Shown here: piece by piece, positions 22,101 to 47,439 of the stretch
How positions within the stretch are numbered: position 1 is the first letter of the stretch
Layout: the number at the start of each line of letters is the position of its first letter
Assembly: GCA_021234155.1 (NCBI GenBank)
Contig: JAJEKV010000005.1
Location: 21,250,089 to 21,314,088, forward strand
DNA length: 64,000 nt
Source: Isoetes taiwanensis
Taxonomy: Eukaryota > Streptophyta > Lycopodiopsida > Isoetales > Isoetaceae
Reading direction: 5' to 3'
Translations under genes and position numbers: made by a program
The notes under the pieces: generated by a model
What the model saw: the letters and a program-made list of their open reading frames with translations, nothing else
The model's database searches: none
What the model was told of the DNA's origin: nothing

Positions 22101-23465
22101 CAAAATTCTAGCAGTGGTTTGGCGCTTTTGGGTGCCGAAGTTTTGGTCTTTTGACTTGGGACGTGGGCTTCATCACATGCGCTTGAGAACGCCGGGCAAG
22201 CTGAACTGACGGAATGGAGTTTGACCTCAGACTCTCCTGCCAGGCGCTTAGAAGTCAAGGGGCCGCTTTTGCAAGAGCAAGACATTCGTAAATTCGTAAT
22301 TAATGCATAGTAGGGACTTAAATTTGATTTTTGTCGCCTAGCTTCCTAAGTCATCGCCAACATACAGGCCAACTTTCAAAAATTTTGGATATGGTTTAGA
22401 TCAAATAGTTTGCACTAGAACGGTCCGGGTACCGTTGTTGGGCAGCCGAGCCGCACACTTGCCTCAAGTCAAACAAGGCTGACCTTGCAAGGCCTCCTCA
22501 TTAGAGGGGAGAGTCCGGAACCCCGTGAGGCGAGCCCCAAAAGCTTCCCCGAGGCAGCCTTTTCTCGCAAATAGCCTCACGGGCGACGCTAAAGACCACC
22601 CTCCTGATCTCTTGCCCTTTGATCCCGACCGCTGAATCCTTTGTTCCGTGAACCCGGTCCGGTAGGTCCAAAAATCCAACATCCGTCCGGGAGAACATAT
22701 CAAATCGCTGGCGCCCCGGCGCGCGGCGCGGTAGAAACTAAGTGTTTTTGTCGTCGGGACATTAAGTGAGGTTCGAAATGCCGATCCGACTTCGCCATTA
22801 TCGTCCGAATGCCAAAATTACCCCTAGGGACCAAGTTACACCTGGCGGGTTTTGCAAAGAAAGAAACACTTACGCCTCTACATTGCAAAGATTCGCCAAA
22901 ACCTCCTAGGCCAATTGATCTACGAGTGTTGCACATGAGATAGTTTGGCGCTTCTTCGAAAGGGGTGGGCCGCCACAAAACTTGGTCCCTAGGGCAATGT
23001 TGACGCTCGAGTCCATTGGCGAGACGCATCACCGCCCGAGAGGGGAAGTTGCACGTCCGCTGCCGTGGCCTTCTGAGAGGACTTTTGGGGCAAGTCGCTT
23101 CCGGTGGTTTTAGGGTCCGTGTTCACGCCAACACCCCCCCACGCCAAGACACCTGGCAAGGTCCTAGTCAACCGACAAGCATAGACCCTCCGGAACGAAA
23201 CCCCCATGAGCTGCCGTGTTCTAGCAGGGTTTGCGCTTTGGGTGCCGAAGTTTTGGTCTTTGCACTTGGGACGCGGGTCGATCACATGCGCTTGAGAACG
23301 CCGGGCAAGCGTAACCGACGAATGGAGTTTGACCTGCATCTCCCCGTTGGCGCTTAGAAGTCAAGGCCCGCTTTTGCAAGAGGGGCAAGACATTCAAAAT
23401 TGTAATTAATGCATAGTACCTGACTTAAATTCTGATTTTTTGTCCTAGCTTCCTAAGTCGCCTAG
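16164..23465 (+). repeat. Satellite array 1: about 6.6 tandem monomers of about 1.1 kb
   Basis: The marker AATGCCAAAATTACCCTAGG or a variant recurs near 16169, 17276, 18385, 19494, 20594, 21684 and 22807, giving a period of about 1.09-1.12 kb. Each monomer also contains GGTTTTGCAAAAAGAAAG, CCAATTGACTACGAAAGTG, AATGTCGACGCTCGAGTCC, TAATTAATGCATAGTA and TTTGCACTAGAACGGTCC. The last copy breaks off near 23455. Monomers are close to each other and only distantly similar to array 2. The many short open frames repeat with the period but shift frame between copies, so I do not call genes here. Confidence 0.9.
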
Positions 23466-23538
23466 CTTGTTGAGATAAACTACATCTTCGCATGTTGGTA
23501 GGGTATTAGTTCTCATAGCAGGGGACAAAATTAAAAAA

Positions 23539-23542
<4 letters not shown>
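23466..23542 (+). repeat. Left member of a direct repeat of about 50 bp flanking the 5.3-kb array
   Basis: GAGATAAACTACATCTTCGC and CATGTTGGTAGGGTATTAGT (about 23471-23525) recur as AAGATAAACTACATCTTTGC and CATGTTGGTAAGGTATTAGT at about 38691-38745, just beyond the right end of the 5.3-kb array. Confidence 0.75.

Positions 23543-23595
<53 letters not shown>
23543..23595. repeat. (AT)n microsatellite at the left edge of the 5.3-kb array
   Basis: About 26 AT units, followed by ATTAACAGCTGGTTTTGCCC, the same sequence that follows each later AT tract. Confidence 0.95.
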
Positions 23596-38916
<15,321 letters not shown>

Positions 38917-39030
38917 TATTTATTTTTTTTTTTTTTTTGGTCGTCGTTAAAAAAAACGTTACATAAACGCCGTTCAACGACGTTTTTTCGCCGCTTAACG
39001 ACGCCACGACGCCGTTAAACGACGACCCAC
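38917..39030 (+). repeat. T-tract plus internal CGACGCC/AACGACG cluster of CACTA-1
   Basis: A run of Ts ends in GGTCGTCGTT, then come AAACGCCGTTCAACGACG, CCGCTTAACGACGCC and CGCCGTTAAACGACG. These are subterminal-type repeats far from either end of the 25-kb element. A related cluster in reverse orientation lies at 55250-55370 in CACTA-2. Confidence 0.75.
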
Positions 39031-39039
39031 CGGATTTAA

Positions 39040-39185
39040 ATCGAAAACAGCGGTGCAATCCCGCCGCTTATTTTCGAAAGCAAGCAAAGCTTATGGAGGA
39101 GCCGCTTTTGAGGCGATTTTCGGCGGATCTACTTTGGGGTCTATTCTAAGTGTAAGACAAGCTTCATAAGGTATGTGCACCTGGA
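39040..39185 (+). promoter_or_regulatory. Conserved block upstream of the CACTA gene (promoter or first exon), CACTA-1 copy
   Basis: The sequence CGCCGCTTATTTTCGAAAGC...GGCGATTTTCGGCGG...AAGGTATGTGCACCTGGATC is matched in reverse orientation by 55230-55158 joined to 43585-43520. The retrotransposon has split the CACTA-2 copy. AAGGTATGTG looks like a 5' splice site. Conservation between two elements with otherwise different contents points to a promoter, leader or first exon. The exact role is inferred. Confidence 0.5.
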
Positions 39186-39560
39186 TCAACCAACTCGTTT
39201 TTTGAATCTAAACTTGTTTTTGGGTAGATTTAGGCTTTTTGTATTTGTTGTTTGTTCTTCCTTCAACCTTCATTCTTCTTCTTCCATTCTTGCATCCTTC
39301 TTCCATACATATTTTTTCCATTCCCTTTGTCATCTTCTTCTTCAATTCTTCCTCCTCTTATTCAAATTTTACTCTTAATCCTCCTCTTTATGCTTCATCT
39401 TCTTCTCAGATTCTTCCTCCCCATTTTCGGTTCCTCCTCTTCTTCTTAGCCTTTTCTTCTTCTTCGGAATTCTTCCATTCTTCTTCTAATTTTTTTTCCC
39501 ATCTAAGAAGACGTTTAAAAGATTTTAGACCCTTCTTCTTTCCAAAATTTTTTCCTTATT
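39186..39560 (+). repeat. Pyrimidine-rich (CTT/CTTC) tract in the leader region of CACTA-1
   Basis: A long CTTCTTC-type tract on the plus strand, matched in position and character by the minus-strand tract at 43430-43070 of CACTA-2. Serine/phenylalanine-rich frames through it are composition artefacts. Confidence 0.75.
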
Positions 39561-39925
39561 AGTTGTTTTATACTATTTCTTTCTAATCATTGAATTTTTT
39601 GTTTTGCATGTACACTCCTAGCAAAATGTGTTGTTCTTGCAAAACAAGTTGGCACCTCTTCCAGGTAAGGATTTAGTTTTTTTCAATACGCTAATAAAAT
39701 ACTAATGCTTTATTTAGGTTAAATTGTTATCCAAGAAGGGGACGTCATTGAAACCACCCTCCCCATTGATTTTCCATATTTTTTTTTTTTTTTCCTTTAA
39801 GTTGTTTATTTATACTAATATTTTACTAATCATTGAATTTATTGTTTTGCATGTACACTCCTAGCAAATGCGTTGTTTGTGCAAAACAACTTTGCCACCT
39901 TGTACCAGGTAAGCATTTAATTTTC
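39546..39925 (+). repeat. Locally duplicated exon/donor-site segment (two copies, about 245 bp apart)
   Basis: GTTTTGCATGTACACTCC to CAGGTAAGGATTTAG (about 39600-39670) is repeated at about 39843-39918, ending CCAGGTAAGCATTTAA. The same segment occurs once on the minus strand of CACTA-2 near 42965-42895. The CAG/GTAAG junction looks like an exon end with a 5' splice site, so CACTA-1 duplicated a small leader exon. Confidence 0.65.
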
Positions 39926-40194
39926 AATATGCTTAATGTATTGATTAATGTATTTAGCTTAATTTATTGATTAATGTATTTAGCTAAAAAAATTGGGGCT
40001 TCATTTATTTTTGTATTTTTTTAATATATTTAAGCGACATCATTTAATGACGTTAAAATCTTATATTTCTTTATTGGTTAAATTCATTTTATAGGCTTTA
40101 AATTAAATGTATTAACTTCATTCATAATAAATGTGTTATTATTATTTTTTTCAATTTATAAAAAAAAAAATTAAAAAAAAAAATTTTTTTAATA
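39926..40194. other. AT-rich remnant between leader exon and 3' terminus of CACTA-1
   Basis: Short repeats of TATTGATTAATGTATTTAGC (39940-39985) and A/T tracts at 40147-40190. No coding sequence. This is where the large gene of CACTA-2 would lie, so it marks the internal deletion. Confidence 0.5.
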
Positions 40195-40596
40195 CACGTA
40201 AGCAACGTCGTTAAAACGACGTTGTTAAGTGGTCGCCACGCCGCCAACGGGCTGCCGGCAACGCCGCCGCCGCCCGACCGCAAGGTCGCCACGACGTATA
40301 CGCGGACGCCGTTTAACGACGCCAAACACGTACGCCACGCCAGAACCCCGCCGACGCCATCGCTTTTAAGCCCGCCGCGGCAGCCACGCGTACGTGGCGG
40401 CGCCGTTGAACGACGCCGTCGCCGCTTTAAGACGCCATGCGGTTGCGTGCCAGAGAAGCGACGCATAAAGGTCGCTTATCGACGCCCGACGCCGAAATAG
40501 ACGTCGCTTTATCGACGCTTTGACGCCGATCATCGACGCCTAAACGACGCCTGGACGTCGTAATAGACGTCGTAACAGGGCTTTAATTTTGTAGTG
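40195..40596 (+). repeat. CACTA-1 3' subterminal repeats and terminus
   Basis: Many copies of AACGACG, CGCCGTTTAACGACGCC, CGATCATCGACGCC and AATAGACGTCG, ending ATTTTGTAGTG at 40596. The following GGT (40597-40599) is the right target-site duplication. The open frame at 40222-40500 follows the repeats and is not a gene. Confidence 0.85.
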
Positions 40597-40639
40597 GGTG
40601 GATATGCACCCTACATTTAGAAAAATATTTATTAGAATA

Positions 40640-40870
40640 TATTAGAAATAAACTACTAACCTAAATGTTAACCTAGCTAATAATGCATACCAAATCCGCG
40701 AAAATGGTTTAGGTGGCGGTGGCGGATTACGTCCCAACCAAGTACTTCCCCAAACGGGCTTAACGCCGGGTTTGTTGTCGTCCAAGAATGTTGTCAATCC
40801 ACCAAAGTAATGGGGTTGGCAACCCATAGTAGGTCACGCGACTAAAAAGCTCATGATTGCGGGACATGCA
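40640..40870 (-). CDS. Coding-like exon of the CACTA-2 gene, right of the CACTA-1 insertion
   Basis: The minus-strand text includes RNHELFSRVTYYGLPTPLLW, then, after a frame change, GVKPVWGSTWLGRNPPPPPK and PFSRIWYALLA, where a GT follows. It lies in the same orientation as the kinase-like exon upstream (41063-42122). With CACTA-1 removed, it would be followed by the exon at 15130-15535. No known family. Confidence 0.45.
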
Positions 40871-41062
40871 CAAGTACCCCTAAGTTATTAATATTGAGTG
40901 TGTTGAATGACATATTAAGAAATTAAGAAACCTTAATTACATAGAAACTTCATTGCACATTTAACAAGCTTTGTTTTATTATATTGACAGAATAAAAGTT
41001 TGACGATATTAACATGGCTCGACTTACAAATGTCTTTAAATATTTACTAGTTACACAACGCT

Positions 41063-42122
41063 CTAGACAAGGTATACAATGTCTAATTCATTCTTTAAGT
41101 CGCAAAACAACAACTTTGACATCTCCAAGGCATCCATGCACTTCATATGTCGTCTTTGTCTCACAACCATGGTGGAAGATATTCCAACACTTTGTAAGGC
41201 TTCAACAACTTCAGAAGCTTTGCATCGTTGTGTGAACACGTGCGCGTGATGAGCCATCATTCTTGTTTTTTGCTCCTCCAACTTGTCAAGACGTCGTTGG
41301 TACATATGTGTTGGATTGATGTATTGGCCATTGTCGACATTGTTAAACCACTCCATTCGTCGCATAGCTTGCACAAAATCAAGGAGCATGTCATAGATGT
41401 ATCCCAATGCATAGACATCATGAATTTCGTCCCCCCAAACACGATCATCATCCTTCGATTTCTCAAAGACACTTTTCTCGTACCAAGGATATTTCGCTTG
41501 TCCATCTGAAAGTGAGTATTGGCTCTTCAACATGGGACGACGTTCTTTGCAATAATAATGTAATGCGTCATCCCAATCACCAATTGCCACCCAAACATTT
41601 GTGTACTTGTCGTCAAAATGTAATTTGACTCTTTTGCAATTGAGCTTTGTGTGAGTAAAGTGGCCCTTGTGGATCTCAGCGACACCTTCTGCTAGGGCAA
41701 GAGCTATCTCCTCGAACATACCGATATACAACTCTCATTCGAGCCCTAACTTCAGCGGATATGTGTTTGGGAGGCCTTTTTGTCGTGTGGGCTATTGCGT
41801 TTGACCATCTCCTATAACGTGAAAGGTCCTGAGGTAAATAGTCAAACAAGTGTGCAAGTGTTTCTCCATTCATAAATGGTAGAATCACCATTGGCCCTAT
41901 GGTACCCCAGCTAGAGCTAGCAACTTCATAAGCAAGTCCAATGGGTGTAGCCAGTGCAGGATGCGGACTCTTGAAGCGTATATATTTTTGGGCCTTCTCA
42001 TATGACATGCTCCTATCTCCCCCTTTATAAACCCATCCAGCATAGAACTCATCATCTTGGAAGTGTTGTGTTCCAATGATCTTGATTTGATATGTGCTAT
42101 GAGTTGATCTCTCTTCAATCAA
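41063..42122 (-). CDS. Protein-kinase-like domain of the CACTA-2 gene, catalytic residues lost
   Basis: Two minus-strand frames (42122-41676 and 41731-41063) join through one frame change near 41710-41730. The upstream part has an N-lobe-like region and the hinge-like VILPFMNGETLAHLFDYLP. The downstream part has a helix EEIALALAEGVAEIHKGHF, a catalytic-loop position reading HTKLNCKRVKLHF, IGDWDDA in place of the DFG segment, and DEIHDVYALGYIYDML, like the 'DVYSFG' helix-F motif of kinases. Lys (about residue 29 of the second frame) stands where HxDxxxxN kinases have the catalytic Asp, so a pseudokinase is likely. A C-terminal charged helix (YQRRLDKLEEQKTRMM) follows, and the stop is at 41063. 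I infer a kinase fold from motif order. A weak match to kinases without activity, or captured host sequence, is the alternative. Confidence 0.55.
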
Positions 42123-42155
42123 AGATCAGCTCCTACGGCCTCTATGGGTATGGGT

Positions 42156-42680
42156 TCAACGAAGATTGATGTGTTCATGTGATTTTCCAAAGAAAAGTGG
42201 GGCATGCATGCTAGGCCCTGCTCCACTAGAGCTTCCCCCTTGATGCAAGGCGTTTCTTATTATCTCCAACTGACGTGCATTGAGATCCTTAATGACATTC
42301 TTGTGATCTACACGTCGCTTTTTGGAGGAATTCCAACTAGCTACCCATTCCTCGACACGAGCCTTTGCATTGGGACTTTGAAGTTGCACCAATGGTTCAA
42401 ACATGTCTCCGGTTCGACCATGGGGTTTCCAAGCATTGACTTTACATGTGTGTTCGTAAGAGATGTCAACATTTCCTCCCGGCCCGCCATTTTGATGCTA
42501 ACTCATTTTGACACTTCCTTTGGACATGCCTTACAAAATGGTCGAGACGCTGACCTGGGCTTGCGTCTCCCCGTCGGGACTTTCGCTGGCACATATCTCA
42601 TTTATGAGCACACGTCTAATCTCACTAAGCATTTGTGTCTTCACATTTGGGGCCATACCTACAAACCGAATTAAACTAAT
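42156..42680 (-). CDS. N-terminal exon(s) of the CACTA-2 gene (unrecognised)
   Basis: The minus-strand frame 42404-42156 reads MFEPLVQLQSPNAKARVEEW, then RRVDHKNVIKDLNARQLEII and a Gly/Ser linker (GGSSSGAGPS). Upstream sequence to about 42670 includes VKTQMLSEIRRVLINEICAS and CKVNAWKPHGRTGDMF, joined by frame changes. The segment directly precedes the kinase-like region, with no obvious intron, so it is probably its N-terminal extension. The open frame on the plus strand (42204-42674) is the opposite-strand shadow. Confidence 0.45.
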
Positions 42681-42689
42681 TTTATCGGC

Positions 42690-43585
42690 AATGCATAAAA
42701 CAATACAAAGAAAAGGAGGATTCGTGGATTAACCTAAATACATTAGCAAATAAATTTACAAGAGTAGTAGGTGAGCTTGGACCCCGAAGCACTTAGTCCC
42801 TCCACTCAAGGTGGAGTCGACCATGCCCCTTGCCCAAGTCTCCCAAGTTTTTAAACCTAAACAAAGCATTAAACTTAAACGATTAAAAATAAATTTTACC
42901 CGAATAAGTACAAGGTGTTCGTTGTCGCTCGCAAAAAGCAACGATTTTGTTAGGAGTTATGCATGCAAAACAAGACATCCAATGGTTAGAAAAAATATTA
43001 AACTAAGTAAGAAATAAAACATTGCAAGGTCGCTTCATCGACCTTGCATTAAAAAAAAAACAAAAACAAAGGAAGCCGCCCTTCATCGATGAAGAAAATA
43101 TAGAGGAAGAATTGAAGAGGAAAACTAATGGTGAAAAAGAATTCAAGAAGAAGAATGGAGGAGGAGGAGGAGGAAGAAGAAGAAAAATGGAGGAGGATGA
43201 TGAAGAAGAAATAGAAGAAGAAGAAGAAGAAATAGAGGAAGAGATGATGAGAGAAAGGGATGTAAGAATTGAAAAGAATATAGAAGAGGGAGGGATTTGG
43301 AAGAAGGAAGAAGAAGCAAGAATTTGGAAGAGCAAAGAAGCAAGAATAAAAAAAAGGCATGGCAAATATGAGGATAGAAACATTGGAAGGGATCAAAATG
43401 GAAAGGGGATGGAAGAATTAACTAAAAGAGGCCAAGATTGATGAGAATGGGAAGAACAAACAACAAGAACATAAATCCCTAAAACTTGGAAAAAAACAAG
43501 CATGGATTCAAAAAAAGAGATGGTTGATCCAAGCACATACCTTCCGAGCTTGCTTGGCAAAGGAAATGGGCTTCAAGACCGATGG
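42690..43585 (-). promoter_or_regulatory. Leader exon, purine tract and part of the conserved upstream block of CACTA-2
   Basis: Read on the minus strand from 43585, the region holds the half-block ending GGAAGGTATGTGCTTGGATC, a CTT-rich tract (43430-43070) and the leader-exon segment with TTGTTTTGCATGCATAAC (about 42965). The order matches CACTA-1 at 39100-39690. The plus-strand Glu/Lys-rich frame at 43022-43441 only reads the purine tract. The retrotransposon insertion at 43590 separates this region from its upstream half. Confidence 0.55.
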
Positions 43586-43590
43586 GCGCC
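43586..43590. other. Left 5-bp target-site duplication (GCGCC) of the LTR retrotransposon
   Basis: GCGCC precedes the left LTR and is repeated at 55156-55160 right after the right LTR. Five bases is the normal length for Ty3/gypsy integration. Confidence 0.85.
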
Positions 43591-45222
43591 GGGTGACGCC
43601 CTCGCTAAACATACGGGCACCGGCCGTACACTCGGCAGAAATCCCCGGTCCGCTCAACAACCGCATTGTGCCCTCCGCCTATCCCCGCAAGACTATGGAA
43701 CTCCCAGAGGCGAAAGGGGACACGAAGGTGTCTTGCGCGCCCTTCCCCTATGGGCTCCTTATCCTATCACAGCGGAAGCATAAACAACGTCAGAACTAGC
43801 AATAACAATACAACATACTACCTCGAAGGGTAGTCCATCACATATCCATATGAGCAAAGAAGATAATCATAAACCATAAAACATGAGAGCTCCTACCCAT
43901 GGCTCCACTGTAAGGAGGTAGACCGACCGATAGGTCTCAAGATAGAGCAGACCGAGTCATAACAATGGCGAGGGCTGGCATAAGACAATGGCTAGGGTTG
44001 ACCACTCCATCCGCCTCCTCGCGCATACTTTGCATGGGCTAAATCGTGCTCGCATGACTCTAGCCTTCCTGGATACGCAATCCCATGGCATCACCCATCG
44101 GGACTACTCCAGTTGCATCTCCCCGGGTCCGGATGAGGCAGAAGGGTTGCATCTCCCCTCCCCGTGGTCTAGAGGTTCCGCGGGCGGCTAGAGAATCGTG
44201 GGACACACACGATTCGCATTACCACTTAACCCCCAAAACGAGCCAAGCCGACACTTGCAGCCTCTCGAGAGGCGTGGCACCATTGCCCCAGAGGTGTGGG
44301 ACCCATGCTCGCCCACACGGTGATGACCACCATAAGCCTAGCCCACTATGGGATCCCCCGGCCCCCCACTCGGTGGATCCTCCTCCACATTCCCTCTAGC
44401 CCCGCTATGTGGTGCCGAGTCACAAAGATAGCCTCGAGAGCCCCGGTGGGCTCCTATGCACAAAGCCGCATCTAATAGGAACTAAGGGATCTACTCTAGG
44501 AGCATACTACATATGGCCCTAGGTCTCTACCCCCTTCCCAATACAAGAGGAGCAAACATGATCAACCAACATCACATAGTCATCGTATCCTAAGAATGAT
44601 CATAAGAAGAACATCTTAACCTAATCATACAATCTAACTAATGGTTAGGGTTCATTGATTAGGGTTCAAGATGTTGAATACGGGTTCTAGGATGGCTCTA
44701 CTCTAGATACAAGATACTAGCACATCTGGAATGCTAATTCCAAATGAGCTATCACAACTACTACCCTACATACCGCCCCCGATGCTCTCCCTCCGTGATC
44801 CGTGTGCCTCCATGGTCTTCGACTCACGGATGTCTGCTCTTGCTCCAAGAACGAGTCTACCTGCTGGGGCCGCCGCACTGCACTATGCCACGAAGAACGA
44901 TGCTCAAAACGGGGTTTCAACGAGTAGATGAGTCTCGGGTGCTAGGGCTGGAAAGAGGCCTAGGGTTAGGGTTCCGTACCATATAAGTTAGGTCCACCTA
45001 AGATGCCACGTGGCACCAATCGGGTGAGTCTCGTGTGGCGGGTGCCCAATAGGTTAAGGCCACGTGGAAAATGGTCTTAACCTAAGGTTGGCTAAGTTAT
45101 ATGAATAACTTAGTCACGCCCCCTAGTGCCACAATCTATGGTATACAAGGCTATGAAGATAGATTTGTATAGTGACGGGTCCGTGAATATACGTGATGCA
45201 TAGCGATATTCCCCGAACGTCA
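43591..45222 (-). repeat. 3' LTR (left copy)
   Basis: The copy begins GGTGACGCCCTCGC, where the other copy has TGTGACGCCCTCGC, and ends CCCCGAACGTCA. It is repeated over its whole length at 53511-55155. The consensus ends TGTGACG...CGTCACA are exact inverted repeats; both copies carry small losses. It contains CCTAGGGTTAGGGTTCC near 44960. Confidence 0.9.
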
Positions 45223-45237
45223 TTCTCCCCCCTTAGG
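45223..45237 (-). other. Polypurine tract
   Basis: On the minus strand CCTAAGGGGGGAGAA lies directly against the end of the left LTR. This is the usual plus-strand primer of LTR retrotransposons and fixes the orientation of the element. Confidence 0.85.
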
Positions 45238-46129
45238 ACAATGTTGTCCTCAAATTGCACTAAGGTGACGAACCTACCTTATGCCCGCAAAAACAACAAC
45301 ATGACATAACCCTTAGTTTACTTTTTAACAATCAAGTTTTATTAGTTAAAAGTCAAAATTTAGGCTATATTTGTACTTATACAAAATTATATAGTCTTAA
45401 CAATCAAGTATTTCTTACGCTAATTCAAACATTATTTTAAGAGTTATTAGGGTTCATAATCTAAATTATGGCTCCCCTATCTTCTCGTAACGCCTCCTCG
45501 TTGAAGTCCTCCTTCTACTTGCCTCAAAAAGGAGCACATTACGCTAGTTTAGTTAATAATTTGTGGTTTTAGGGGACCACCCCCTCTACCTCCTTGAGCC
45601 AACCATCGCTCAAGGTTGTCCTACTACCTTGCCCAAGATCATGGCCCTTTCGGATTTGAGCTTAGGGATCATTTAAGATGCTCCCATCATTGCCCATGAT
45701 CGAAGTGCTACCTTGTACACGATCCCCCGATCGAAAGTACACCCCAAAGGCATCATGCCCCAAGGGTTTTAAGCTAGGGAACGCCTCACGATCCCATCAT
45801 CGCCAAGATGATCACTTTCACCTTCACCATGACCCTCCTACGCCGGTGTGCGCCCCCGCATCGCTGCATAGAGAGCATCCGATCGATGTCTCATCATCAC
45901 CACCATGCCTCATTCCTCACTCACATGACCCTAATGGTCATGCGCACCTCTTTGGTGCGTGTTGGCCCTGAGAAATGCCTTGAAGGCGATCCCATCATCA
46001 GCCACACGTTTCAAGATTCCGCACATGCACTCTACTAACTAGAATACATGAGCCGAACTTAAGGCTAACTAAGAAACATACTAAGCTAACCTCCCCGGCG
46101 AAGTCGACGACGCGATTAGTTCGAGACGC
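45238..46129. other. Non-coding 3' region between integrase end and polypurine tract
   Basis: AT-rich with several CCCATCATCGCC-like words. Plus-strand open frames (45678-45971, 45808-46038) run against the element's direction and resemble nothing known. I see no extra gene in the element's own orientation. Confidence 0.5.
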
Positions 46130-46446
46130 ACTCGCCCATCAAACTCCTTCATAAACTCGGTATTGCTTCTCCAAATCTTGCTTCAATACCCATGTTATGC
46201 CTTCCACTGCAAGTGCTTCCACTTAACCAAATATTGGAGGAACTGAGACCTCCTAGTCCTCTTGAATGACTTATTAAAAAGTAATTCAGGCACTATTTCT
46301 ACTTGCTCCTCCGTCATTTCCAACAAAGTTGGGGTATCCAAAACCTCCTCAGGTTTAGGATCGTGCCTTTTTAATAAACTCACATGGAAGATCTTAAGGT
46401 GGCCAAGAGATCCAACTTGTAGGCTTGAGAGCCCACTCTTCTCCAA
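46130..46446 (-). pseudogene. Integrase C-terminal region with chromodomain-like end
   Basis: The minus-strand frame contains LGHLKIFHVSLLKRHDPKPE, the common 'HPVFHVSLLK' motif of gypsy integrases, then acidic linker text (TEEQVEIVPELL) and FLQYLVKWKHL, matching the chromodomain 'YLVKWKG' core. After a frame change, ITWVLKQDLEKQYRVYE continues the chromodomain-like helix. Chromodomains on integrases are thought to steer insertion to particular chromatin. Confidence 0.75.
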
Positions 46447-46829
46447 GATCGTGAACGGACCCGCCCACCTAGGGGCTGAGCTTCTTACAATTGCCGATGC
46501 TTCTTCCTTGCTTAACCTTTACTTGAGCCAACTTTATCTGCCACAACAAAACAACTCCCAAGGAGTTTTACCTCTATCCGCTTGACTCTTCAGATATGCC
46601 CATGCTGTTGAAGATACTCCCACACTTCTACCAAAAGCTACCGCATATATGCTGTCGTTGTTGAGAAACTTCCACCTTGGGCACTAAATTATGCCACATA
46701 ACTAGGGTCAAGCATTGATAACTCAGAACTAATCATGGGGAGACATCTTCGATGACTCTTGCTTCATATTATTGTAATGTAATTGACCAGATGGATGTAC
46801 TCGCCCATTTGGATTACTTGTTCCAATCA

Positions 46830-47300
46830 TAGTTTCTCAACGTGTTTCCAAATTTGTGTTGGTGCGGTCCCTTTGCCGATTTGACTCAATTGATAAGCAA
46901 AACTCATCAACAAGTTGGTGCAGCTCGTGTTGAAGAAGTCTTGCTAATCGTCGCTAAAGAACTTCGATCTCTATTGGTGATGATCGACTGCGCCTTCCAT
47001 GCAGCCTAAAAGAACTCTTTTTATTTAGACCACACCGACTATGGTCCAAGGCGTGTCTATGGTGTGGCATGGCAATTATGTGCCCTTTTGATAACTATGT
47101 ACCACCACCATCAAGGCTTCAAAGCTTCTTGTTGTCCTTGGAAGGCCAACTATAAAACCCATGTCAAGACTTCCCACTTGGCATCGGCAATCACCAAGGT
47201 TCCAAAACTCCTGAATTGGGTTGTTCCGCCCTTTGTTTGTCGGCTCCACCGACATTCTTGGGTATGTCTGATTATCCGCTTCTTCATACCGGGCGACGTA
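46830..47300 (-). pseudogene. Integrase catalytic core, degraded
   Basis: The minus-strand reading gives FIVGLPRTTRSFEALMVVV (about 47155-47105), matching the 'DFIVGLP...VVVDR' opening of gypsy integrase cores. Downstream text such as SFAYQLSQIGKGTAPTQIW follows. Stops and frame changes are frequent, and I could not place all three acidic catalytic residues. Confidence 0.55.
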
Positions 47301-47439
47301 GCTACTTCTAATCTTGAAGTAGGCCTTTATAAATTTTGCATGGCCGAAATAGGGCTATTATGCGTGTCATGGAAGATTTTTCTTACTTCTTATACTTTGG
47401 GTACATAATTGTTCTTTGATATTAAAGATTACCTTCCTT

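Noticed and set aside
39239-39562. Ser/Phe-rich open frame of 107 codons
   Set aside because: Composition artefact of a CTT-rich tract, with several overlapping frames of the same kind.
43022-43441. Glu/Lys/Arg-rich open frame of 139 codons
   Set aside because: It reads a GAA/GAG purine tract. The opposite strand matches the pyrimidine tract of the CACTA-1 leader, so it is non-coding leader sequence.
44950-44975. Telomere-like repeat (AGGGTTAGGGTT)
   Set aside because: Only two copies, present in both LTRs as part of the retrotransposon.
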